From CAZRHH01 sp964599885 (GTDB lineage Bacteria > Chloroflexota > Dehalococcoidia > DSTF01 > JACRBR01), in contig CAZRHH010000006.1 of NCBI GenBank assembly GCA_964599885.1, positions 1 through 64,000 of the forward strand: 64,000 nt of DNA. The letters run 5' to 3'. Position numbers and translations under genes: made by a program. Below, one piece after another: positions 1-7,323 of the stretch. The notes beneath the pieces are model-generated. The model ran no database searches. It worked only from the letters and a program-made list of their open reading frames with translations, and had not been told where the DNA came from. Numbering within the stretch: position 1 is the stretch's first letter; each line of letters starts with the position of its first letter.

Positions 1-267
1 ATGCAGCCGAAGATCATGCTGTTCGACGAGCCGACGTCCGCGCTCGACCCCGAGATGATCAAGGAAGTACTCGACGTCATGCGCGGACTCGCGCGCTCCG
101 GCATGACGATGATCGTCGTCACGCACGAAATGGGTTTCGCGCGCGAGGTCGCCGACCGCTTCCTCTTCTTCGACGAGGGTCAGATAGTCGAAGAGGGCAC
201 GCCGCAACACTTCTTCGAGGATCCGCAGGAAGAACGCACAAAGCTCTTCCTTTCGCAGATCCTGTAA
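1..267 (+). CDS. Polar amino-acid ABC transporter ATP-binding protein, C-terminal part
   Basis: This is the C-terminal 88 residues of an ABC ATPase whose gene begins left of the window. The visible methionine at base 1 is internal, because the Walker A and signature motifs are missing. A Walker B and D-loop (LFDEPTSALDP) starts at about residue 7, and the H-loop histidine lies in VTHEMGFA. The VTHEMGFAREVADR and FFDEGQIVEEG context is typical of the GlnQ/HisP/ArtP group that energises uptake of glutamine, arginine or other polar amino acids. The reading frame ends with TAA. The gene converges on the monooxygenase downstream, and the roughly 90 bp between them hold no clear terminator. The substrate cannot be told from this fragment. 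Confidence 0.9.
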   Translation: MQPKIMLFDEPTSALDPEMIKEVLDVMRGLARSGMTMIVVTHEMGFAREVADRFLFFDEGQIVEEGTPQHFFEDPQEERTKLFLSQIL

Positions 268-358
268 CCACCGCGCGCGATCGTGCGACGGCGCCGCGCC
301 GGTTGCGCGCGCGAAATACTCACGGAGTCACTCGGGTGAATCGGCGCCGCCCTGTCGC

Positions 359-2278
359 TTACGAAAACACGAAGTCTTCCGGCGAAGGCTCTCGCGTCTG
401 CTGCCAGTACTCGATCACGTTAAACGGCCAGTTCTGCGACACCCGTCCACGATCGTTCTTGTACCAGCTGTTCGTGTCGCCGACGCCCCACGCGCGCTTG
501 CGGTTCGCTTCGTCGATACGCACGTTGTACGCATCGTGGACATCGCGTTTGCAGTCGAGGGCGTTGTGCCCGCCCGCGAGCACCAGCCGCAGGCAGCCCA
601 GCACGTACTGCACCTCGCATTCCGAGAAGTAGATGATGCTGCCGTTGACGACGATGTTGGTGTTCGGCCCGTAGAGCATGAAGAAGTTCGGGAAGTTCGG
701 CACGACCACGCCCATGTACGCCCGCGCGTCGCCGTCCCACTGCTCGTTGAGGTCGATGCCGTTGCGTCCGGTGACCTGCATCGGCGTCAGGAAGTGCGAC
801 GCCTGGAAGCCCGTGCCGTAGATGATGAGGTCGGCCGCGCGCTCCGTCCGGTCCGCCGTGACCACGCCCGTCGGGGTGATGCGCTCGATCGGTTCCGTAA
901 TGAGACGCACGTTGTCGCGCATGATCGTCGACGCCCAGGCGCCATTGTCCAGAATGATCCGCTTCGACGCCGGCGGGTATGACGGCAGCGCCTTCGCGAA
1001 CAGATCGGGGCGGTCGGCGAGCTGGCCCTGCATGTAACCGGTAAGCAGCAGCCGGATCAGATCGTTCTCCGCGCTGATCGAGCGATCCTTGTGCGGCCAC
1101 GCGTCGTCGACGATCGCCGCGGGGAGCAGGCCGTCCGTCGTGCTCCAGAACGTCCAGAAGCGGTACCAATGCGCGTAGTGCGGCACATGGCCGAGCAGCC
1201 ACTGCAATCCTCCGGGGACATCGTCGTGGTAGTGCGGCACCGGTACGAACCAGTTGGGCGTGCGCTGATAGATGTGCAGCTCCGCGACATCCGCCGCGAT
1301 CGACGGGACGAACTGCGCCGCGCTGGCTCCCGTGCCGATGACGGCGACGCGCTTCCCCTTGAGATCGATGCCGTGATCCCAGCGTGCTGAATGAAACGAG
1401 GGTCCGGCGAACGTGTCTGCGCCGGCGATGTCCGGCATGTTCGGCCGGTTCAGCTGTCCCACCGCGCTGATCACCGCCTGCGCTTCGAGCGTCTCCTCGC
1501 TGCCGTCGGCATTGCGGACCTGTACGCTCCACGCCGATCGCTCGTCGTCGAAGTCCGCGCGCACCACTTCGGTCCGGAAGCGGATGCTGCTGCGGATGCC
1601 GTACTCGTCGGCGACCGCCCGAAAGTAGTCCACCAAGATGTCGCGCGTCGAGAAGTGCTTCGGCCAGTCGGTGCGCTGGGCGAACGAGTAACTGTAGAAG
1701 GCGTTCGGCACGTCGACGCGGGCGCCGGGGTAGTTGTTCTCGAACCAGGTGCCGCCGACTTCTTCGTTCTTCTCGATGATGATGAACGGGATGCCCGCCT
1801 GCTTCAGCCGGATGCCCGCCAGAATGCCCGACATTCCCGCTCCGATGATCACGACGCGGAAGTCTGTACCCGGCTCCATCCGCCAGTCGGGGGCGCGCGG
1901 ATCGTCGTCGATGGGCGCGAGTTCTTCGAGCAGCAGCGGGATGTACTCGTCGGACGCCTTATCACCGGTGATCCAGCCGATGATCGCGCGCACGCCGTCT
2001 TCGCCCAGCGCGCCGGGCGCCACCGTACTGCCATCGCGCAGTTCGCGCAGCGCGCCGAACGCGAGTGCGCGCGCCGTCTCCTGCTGTGCGGGCGTCATGC
2101 CGCCCTGCTCGGCGCCGGGGGCTGGCGCGGCGGGCCGCAGTTCGTCGCGGAGCAGAGTCAGGTCGCCGGTCGCCTGCGCCATCGCCGGAATGAGCGCCGG
2201 CAGGAACGCGTCGGCGAGCGCTTCGCGGATCGCGTCGTCGGATGCGGTGATCGGTTGGACGGGGCTGGATATCGCCAC
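359..2278 (-). CDS. FAD-dependent Baeyer-Villiger type monooxygenase
   Basis: This 639-residue flavin monooxygenase probably inserts oxygen next to a ketone using NADPH and O2. The FAD-binding Rossmann motif IGAGMSG lies at about 145-151. The Baeyer-Villiger fingerprint FxGxxxHxxxWD reads FAGPSFHSARWD at about 290-301. The second nucleotide motif IGTGASA at 314-320 should bind NADPH. About 140 residues precede the FAD motif. This N-terminal extension and the total length match the 4-hydroxyacetophenone monooxygenase branch rather than shorter cyclohexanone monooxygenases. The start is GTG at 2278, supported by AAGGAG seven bases upstream. It is transcribed away from the cyclase gene and has no obvious operon partner. 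Substrate is unknown. Confidence 0.88.
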   Translation of the reverse strand: MAISSPVQPITASDDAIREALADAFLPALIPAMAQATGDLTLLRDELRPAAPAPGAEQGGMTPAQQETARALAFGALRELRDGSTVAPGALGEDGVRAIIGWITGDKASDEYIPLLLEELAPIDDDPRAPDWRMEPGTDFRVVIIGAGMSGILAGIRLKQAGIPFIIIEKNEEVGGTWFENNYPGARVDVPNAFYSYSFAQRTDWPKHFSTRDILVDYFRAVADEYGIRSSIRFRTEVVRADFDDERSAWSVQVRNADGSEETLEAQAVISAVGQLNRPNMPDIAGADTFAGPSFHSARWDHGIDLKGKRVAVIGTGASAAQFVPSIAADVAELHIYQRTPNWFVPVPHYHDDVPGGLQWLLGHVPHYAHWYRFWTFWSTTDGLLPAAIVDDAWPHKDRSISAENDLIRLLLTGYMQGQLADRPDLFAKALPSYPPASKRIILDNGAWASTIMRDNVRLITEPIERITPTGVVTADRTERAADLIIYGTGFQASHFLTPMQVTGRNGIDLNEQWDGDARAYMGVVVPNFPNFFMLYGPNTNIVVNGSIIYFSECEVQYVLGCLRLVLAGGHNALDCKRDVHDAYNVRIDEANRKRAWGVGDTNSWYKNDRGRVSQNWPFNVIEYWQQTREPSPEDFVFS

Positions 2279-2403
2279 GTTGGGGCTCCTTGCCGGACAG
2301 ATCGGTTGTCGTCGGAAAGTGTACGGGGTAGGTGCGACCTCGGGGAAAGGGCGACGGGAGTATGAACTCGCTGTGGCGTTGCATCACTGTACTATGCTCA
2401 TGG

Positions 2404-3405
2404 ATGAAAGCAGACGCTACGGTTGAGTCAGCAGTGAAGGCGGCGCTGGAACGGGCGTTTCGCGCCTTCGTCGACGGCGACATAGCTAGGTGGATGAGCG
2501 CTATCGTACCCGACGGCGATCTGGTCTGGATCGGTACGGGGCCTGAAGAATTCGCCAAGTCCCCAGCGGAGTTTCGCGAGCTGGCGGAAAGCTCACTAAC
2601 AGGAACGACGCATCGCACGTTCGTGCTTCCGTGGCTGACGGTTTCGGGCGAGGGCGATGTCGCCTGGGTTACGGGCGAAGCGATGATCGGTGCGCGGGCC
2701 GCTGGCCGCGACATATCGTTGCCCTTCCGGTTTACGGGTGTCTTCGTAGAGCGCGAGGGGCGCTGGCTGATCGCTAACTTTCACCAATCAGTCGGTGATG
2801 TCCGGCAGGTCGGTCGTACATGGGACACGCTCCTCGACACGCTCGCATCGGATGTCAGCCGAGAGCAGCCACCGCTGACGCCCCATGCGGCGCCAGACGG
2901 AATGGTGACATTACTATTCAGCGACATCGAGGGCTCGACGGAGATGACCGAGCGGCTAGGGGACCTGCGTTGGATGGCCGTCTTGCGTGAGCACAACTCC
3001 ATCATCCGGGAACGCGTTCGGGAATATGGTGGTTTTGAGGTAAAGACGATCGGCGACGCGTTTATGGTGGCATTTCAAAGTGCACGACGTGCGATGCTCT
3101 GCGCGGTCGACATCCAACGCGCATTCTCTGCCTATAGTCGCGAGCAGCCGGACCAGGCTCTGCGTGTGCGAGCGGGCTTGCACGCCGGCGAGCCAGTCCG
3201 CGAGGTTGATGATTTCTACGGGAGGAGTGTGATCCTCGCCTCCCGCATTGCTGGGCAGGCACGCGGCGGCGAGATCCTGATCTCGGCGCTTCTGAAGGAG
3301 TTGGTCGAGAGCGCCGGAGACATCGAGTTTGGCGAACCTCGTCACGCCGAGCTGAAGGGGTTCGGCGGCACGCACGCCATGTTCCCGGTGGTGTGGCAGA
3401 TCTAG
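2404..3405 (+). CDS. NTF2-like domain plus class III adenylate/guanylate cyclase domain protein
   Basis: The predicted 333-residue cytosolic protein has two parts. Residues 8-133 look like a SnoaL/NTF2-like alpha+beta fold (SnoaL_3/DUF4440 style, with the typical end RWLIANFHQS). Residues 165-333 are a class III nucleotide cyclase catalytic domain. The first metal-binding aspartate sits in LFSDIEGSTEMTERLG, the second in KTIGDAFMVAF, and the family GLHAGEP strand follows. No membrane segment is present. The start at 2404 is chosen because the NTF2 helix begins just after it. An in-frame ATG at 2362 has GGGAG too close upstream. Codon choice is visibly less GC-biased than in the neighbours, which hints at a different origin. 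Whether it makes cAMP or cGMP, or is a degenerate sensor, is not determinable here. Confidence 0.82.
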   Translation: MKADATVESAVKAALERAFRAFVDGDIARWMSAIVPDGDLVWIGTGPEEFAKSPAEFRELAESSLTGTTHRTFVLPWLTVSGEGDVAWVTGEAMIGARAAGRDISLPFRFTGVFVEREGRWLIANFHQSVGDVRQVGRTWDTLLDTLASDVSREQPPLTPHAAPDGMVTLLFSDIEGSTEMTERLGDLRWMAVLREHNSIIRERVREYGGFEVKTIGDAFMVAFQSARRAMLCAVDIQRAFSAYSREQPDQALRVRAGLHAGEPVREVDDFYGRSVILASRIAGQARGGEILISALLKELVESAGDIEFGEPRHAELKGFGGTHAMFPVVWQI

Positions 3406-3528
3406 AGCAGCCTTCGAGGTCAAGTGCCCCGCGCCGCTCGTTGAAGGTATCGCGACGCAAACGCGAGCGACTGCCGCGCATAGAAGTTCGAATTTTGGTG
3501 GTACTGAGCTTTGTAGCAGCTCGTCCAA

Positions 3529-4944
3529 CTATTGCTGCGGTCGCGTGTGCTCCGCCATGAACTCCGCGATGGTGCGGCCCGCGTCGGCATCCGCGCTGCG
3601 GCTGGCTTGATAGATGCACCAAACGCCGAGCGACGTGACGACCGCCGTCGAGATCAGCATCGCGTAGCGCAGGCTATCGCCGCTATCGAGCGACGTCTGA
3701 TCCTGGAACAGTTGTGACAGGACGCCGACGACAACGGGCGCCGTCGCCGCGCCGCAGACGGCCAGGCCGAGCCCGAACGCCGCGAACGCCTGGCTGCGGA
3801 TGCGCGGCGGCGCGCACGCCGCGACGATCGGGATCAACCCGCCGGAGCCGATGGCTGCGACGAACCCCCCGCCTATAAGTAACGTCAGTGCCAGTGGCGC
3901 CGACGGCATCGCGAACCCCGCTGTCCAGGTGATCAGCAGCACGCCGATCGCGCCCGCGCCGATCCGCGCGAGATGCCCAAACCCGCGGTGCGTGCGTGCA
4001 TCCGCGTACGGCCCGCCCAGCCACGTCCCGACGAATCCCGCCAGGCCGAGCGCGGCGAACGCCGCGCCTGCCTGCGCCGTCGAGAAGTCGAACTTGCGCT
4101 CGAACAACGTCGGGAGCCAGTAGACGACGCCGAACAGCGTGAAGCCGATCGCCGCGTTCGCGAGGATCAGGTAACGCAACGTCCGGTTGCCGAAGATGAC
4201 ACCGAGGCTCTCAACGAAGCCCTTCTTGTCTTCGGGCTCGCGGAGGAAGTCGGCGAGCAACGGGTTGTCATCGATCGCCGCCTGCAGTTCGGCCTCGCCG
4301 CGCGCCGGTTCCCGCAGCGTCAGCGCCAGCAGACCAAAGAGCAGGCCGGGGATCGCGGCGGCGGCGAACCCCCAGCGCCAGCCCGCGACCGCGACGATCG
4401 CGCCGCCGATCAGCGCGCCGATGATCTGGCCGAACGCGTTGGCTGATCGCCAGTAGTTCAGCACGCGGCCGCGCACCGAGACCGGATAGTAGTCGGACAG
4501 CAGGCTGAGGTGCGTCGGGCCGATCGTGCCCTGCCCCACGCCCAGCAGCGCGCGCGTCAGAAAGAGCTGCACGAACGACCGCGACAGCGACGCGAAGAGC
4601 CCGGCGCTACCCCAGATCACAGCGCCGATCGCCAGGATCTTCGTCCGGCTCCAGCGGTCGGCGAGGTTGCCGGCAGGCAGGCTGAGCATGCCGGTGATGA
4701 AGATCACAGCGAGCGGCAGCAGGCCGACGGTGCCATCGGTGAGGCCGAAGTGATCGCGAATGTCATCGAGCGCGATCGCCAGCACGGCGCGGTCGAACTC
4801 GTCCACGGCGTTGAGCAGGAACAGGATCACCAGCGCGCGCATCCCGTACTGGCGGACCGACGGACGCGCGCGCTTCGCCGGTGCGGGCTGCGGGTCCGGC
4901 GCTTGCGGCGCATCTTCGAGGGGCGCTTCAATCGTCACATTCAT
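3529..4944 (-). CDS. MFS transporter
   Basis: This 471-residue major facilitator has about 12 hydrophobic segments after a roughly 30-residue Pro/Ala-rich cytosolic tail. The MFS signature between TM2 and TM3 reads GNLADRWSRTKIL, and TM4-5 has the GQGTIGPTHLSLLSDYYP region seen in the ACS/spinster-like branch of organic-anion and drug transporters. A longer frame reaches 5067, but its first 41 residues are Arg-rich and non-membrane. ATG at 4944, with a GGG just upstream, gives a normal MFS N-terminus. It converges with the cyclase gene and diverges from the secreted-protein gene. The substrate is unknown. Confidence 0.87.
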   Translation of the reverse strand: MNVTIEAPLEDAPQAPDPQPAPAKRARPSVRQYGMRALVILFLLNAVDEFDRAVLAIALDDIRDHFGLTDGTVGLLPLAVIFITGMLSLPAGNLADRWSRTKILAIGAVIWGSAGLFASLSRSFVQLFLTRALLGVGQGTIGPTHLSLLSDYYPVSVRGRVLNYWRSANAFGQIIGALIGGAIVAVAGWRWGFAAAAIPGLLFGLLALTLREPARGEAELQAAIDDNPLLADFLREPEDKKGFVESLGVIFGNRTLRYLILANAAIGFTLFGVVYWLPTLFERKFDFSTAQAGAAFAALGLAGFVGTWLGGPYADARTHRGFGHLARIGAGAIGVLLITWTAGFAMPSAPLALTLLIGGGFVAAIGSGGLIPIVAACAPPRIRSQAFAAFGLGLAVCGAATAPVVVGVLSQLFQDQTSLDSGDSLRYAMLISTAVVTSLGVWCIYQASRSADADAGRTIAEFMAEHTRPQQ

Positions 4945-5462
4945 CCCGTTCGTTTGAGGTACAGCGCGCCGCCAGCGGACGCTCGACGCATGGTAGGACG
5001 CCCGCCCGTACGCGCCAATGCGCCGCCTCCGAAAGCGAAGTGCAGGGCACGCTCTCGCCGTCGACACGCTGCACGACGCACGCCTCGGGGCGCCTGACGC
5101 GCTGCCGTGCCGGCGTCTACAGCGGCACGTAGTGAGGCATGTGTCCGCGCCGAAACTTCGCGCTGTGGGCGACCGCCAGATTCAAGACGATCGTTGCACG
5201 AACACGCGGCCCGTCTAACCCAATCGTTGCAGAGGGCAAAGCGCGCTCGAAAACACCCCGCGCCGATCGCCGGACGCGATCCGCCGCGCGCGACCGCACG
5301 TCCGTGGCGTGCGCGGGTCGTCGGCACCCGCCGCCGCAAAAAATAGTTACAAGAAAGGCCGTGATTTTTATGAGAATTTGTCGATCGGGTACTAGTCAAC
5401 AACGCAGTTCTCTGACAAGATGCGTCGGCAATCAATCCCACGAACAAGACGGAACCTTCTCG
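4945..5462. other. Intergenic region upstream of the secreted surface-protein pair
   Basis: About 520 bp separate the divergent MFS and secreted-protein genes. I see no convincing gene; short open frames here are Arg-rich and unsupported. The last 120 bases are clearly more AT-rich than the surroundings, as expected for a promoter and 5' leader. AGAAAGG at 5352-5358 could serve an in-frame ATG at 5370. Two copies of ATCGTTGCA spaced by 33 bp lie at 5190 and 5223 and are listed separately. A GCAGAGGGCAAAGC stretch near 5227 recalls the first strand of a GEMM riboswitch, but the rest of that fold is missing. Confidence 0.5.
5190..5231 (+). promoter_or_regulatory. Two copies of ATCGTTGCA at 33-bp spacing
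   Basis: The nonamer ATCGTTGCA occurs at 5190-5198 and again at 5223-5231, exactly 33 bp apart, in the non-coding region before the secreted-protein gene. Three copies of A(T/C)CGTTGCA with the same 33-bp spacing lie at 6582, 6615 and 6648 inside that gene, and a single copy lies at 5919. Equal spacing of about three helical turns would suit a protein bound on one DNA face. That function is inference only. Confidence 0.35.
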
Positions 5463-7187
5463 ATGTTGCGGCTCATCGCCTCCCTGTTCATCGCCCTCAC
5501 CGCCGTTGCCCTGGGCATCGCGTCGGTTGGAGTGGCGTCCGCCTCCGGTCCCGGCGGCGGCGCAGAGGACGCGCGCGGCGCGTCAGGCGCCCAGGACGGC
5601 GCGACAGGCGGCGGAATCGATTCTGCATCCGGCAGTGACGCGACGCACGACGAGAGCGTGCCACCAGACGATGTCGGTCCCAACGAAAACCCGCCGGACA
5701 CAGAGCCGGCAGAAACAGACGACGCGCCGGCCAATGAGCCGGCATCCGCATTTCTACCGCCGGCCGATCAGCCGGCGGTTTCGTCCTCATCGACCGAGGA
5801 CGAGCCCGTGATCGACGAAAACGCCGCTGACGACGCGTCATCGGCCGATCCGGCGACCGAAACGGGCGGAAGCGGCGCCATCGTCGTCGACCCGTCGGTC
5901 GAGCCCGAAGCTACGGAAACCGTTGCAGAATTTCCCGCTCCGGGAGGCATCAGCGGACCGCCGGTGATCGACGTTTCGGCTCCGGGCGACGTGCCCGTGG
6001 CCGGCGCTGTCGACGCCACCGATGGCTCCGACGCGGCCCCCGCGGACGCCGGTTCCAGCGTCCCGGCCGTTGTTGATGCAGAGCCGGCGACGGCCGAAGA
6101 GCCCGCGACCGCTGACCTTCCGGTGACGGCCGATGTGCCGGCAACCGCCGTCACGCTGGCCGCAGTCGACGACGAGATCGCCGCAGTCGCCACGACTTCC
6201 AGCGTCGAAGCGCCGCTCGCTTCCGGCGCGACGGACACCACAGCGCAAGACGTACCGGCAACCCCGGCCAGCGATCAGACGGCCGCGACCGATACGACTT
6301 CCGCCGATGGATCCGGATCCGCCGACACACCGCCGGCCGATACCGGCGAACTGCCGGACGACGAACCCCCCGTCATCGGGGGCGGAGCCGACGAGGTTCC
6401 ACCCGATGACGAGAGCCCGCCGGGGACTGACCCGGCAATCAACCAGCAGGCCAATCCCAACGTCCCGGCCGCCGACAATTCGGCGGCCGTAACTGTGTCC
6501 GGCTCAAACGTTGAATGGGCGCTGTTTCCGGTCGGTGGCGCCCAACAATTCGACTTTTACCCGGCCAGAACGTCCTGTGCGACCGTTGCAGGCGCCTCCA
6601 ACACCTCTGATCCAACCGTTGCAGATGGTGCGAGTGTGCTCCGCTTGATCGTTGCACAGATTCAATTGCCGCTTTCCGGTGCCTCACCAGCCCCGGTGAC
6701 CAGTGTCGGCTGTGACGGCCGGCGTCAGATGTTGCCCGTCGTCGTACCGGACGATCGGGTAGCGGAGATGCCGCTTGTCGAACGGGCAGCCGACACTCGG
6801 TCGAGCGATCTTTCGCCGGTCGTCGCGTCGTCGTCGTCCTCCGTGATCACCATCATTGAGGACGACGCGACCGGCGTCCCGTCGATCGTAGAGGCCCCGG
6901 CGCCTCCACAAATGACTGAGCGCCAACTGCCCGTCGAGGCCCCCGCGCGCAACGTGCCCAGCAACCCCGCGCCAGCCAACCGGATCCTCGGTGCGTCGGC
7001 GCAGCCCGCGTCGTCATCAAGCTCACCTGGCTCCAGCACGAGTCCGGGGCGGACAGCAACGCCCGACTTCGTCGCCGTCCTGCCCGTGCTGCTCGGCGCC
7101 GCGCTCTGGCTCTTCGCCCTCCAACTGGGTGTGATATCTGGCCGCAAGGCCTCTATCTCCTACAAGCCGTTCATCCCCCCAGACTAA
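5463..7187 (+). CDS. Secreted Pro/Ala/Asp-rich protein with C-terminal membrane segment
   Basis: I do not recognise a family. From ATG 5463 the protein has 574 residues. A classical signal peptide comes first (LRLIASLFIALTAVALGIAS, with likely cleavage near SASG). About 350 residues of acidic, Pro/Ala/Thr/Asp-rich low-complexity sequence follow. A more ordered stretch with two cysteines lies near residues 370-420 and contains an 11-residue TVA/IVA periodicity. A Ser/Pro-rich linker leads to one hydrophobic helix in the last 40 residues (VLPVLLGAALWLFALQLGVI) and a short basic tail. This is the layout of a stalk-like protein anchored by its C-terminus. An upstream in-frame ATG at 5370 has a better ribosome site but would give a 31-residue extension before the signal core. 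It is 136 bp upstream of the giant repeat gene, same strand, so co-function is plausible. Confidence 0.62.
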   Translation: MLRLIASLFIALTAVALGIASVGVASASGPGGGAEDARGASGAQDGATGGGIDSASGSDATHDESVPPDDVGPNENPPDTEPAETDDAPANEPASAFLPPADQPAVSSSSTEDEPVIDENAADDASSADPATETGGSGAIVVDPSVEPEATETVAEFPAPGGISGPPVIDVSAPGDVPVAGAVDATDGSDAAPADAGSSVPAVVDAEPATAEEPATADLPVTADVPATAVTLAAVDDEIAAVATTSSVEAPLASGATDTTAQDVPATPASDQTAATDTTSADGSGSADTPPADTGELPDDEPPVIGGGADEVPPDDESPPGTDPAINQQANPNVPAADNSAAVTVSGSNVEWALFPVGGAQQFDFYPARTSCATVAGASNTSDPTVADGASVLRLIVAQIQLPLSGASPAPVTSVGCDGRRQMLPVVVPDDRVAEMPLVERAADTRSSDLSPVVASSSSSVITIIEDDATGVPSIVEAPAPPQMTERQLPVEAPARNVPSNPAPANRILGASAQPASSSSSPGSSTSPGRTATPDFVAVLPVLLGAALWLFALQLGVISGRKASISYKPFIPPD

Positions 7188-7323
7188 AGAGAGGCGCATC
7201 AAACAGTGACTCGCCGCGGCGAGCACACGGCGAGGCCCGCAACAGCCTTGCCGAGGTAAGGACGAAACGAACGACACGGAACGGAAATCGTCTGACGTAC
7301 CAGACGTCAGACACGGAGGATCA
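7188..7323 (+). promoter_or_regulatory. Leader of the giant repeat gene with palindrome and 9-bp inverted repeat
   Basis: This 136-bp gap holds a 14-bp perfect palindrome CTCGCCGCGGCGAG at 7210-7223. It also holds a perfect 9-bp inverted repeat: GTCTGACGT at 7290-7298 and ACGTCAGAC at 7304-7312, with five bases between. The repeat ends one base before GGAGG at 7315-7319, which serves the GTG start at 7324. In RNA it would form a hairpin right against the ribosome site; in DNA it has the form of a dimeric regulator operator. Either role is inference. Confidence 0.5.

Noticed and set aside
303..632. A 109-codon plus-strand frame over the end of the monooxygenase gene
   Set aside because: It is antisense to conserved coding sequence, Arg/Ser-rich and without a ribosome site.
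5018..5218. Short plus-strand frame in the gap before the secreted-protein gene
   Set aside because: Composition is Arg/His-rich, with no similarity or start signal, as expected of chance frames at this GC content.
5227..5300. GEMM-type c-di-GMP riboswitch
   Set aside because: Only a GCAGAGGGCAAAGC-like stretch fits; the ACGCAAAGCC strand and tetraloop receptor parts are missing.
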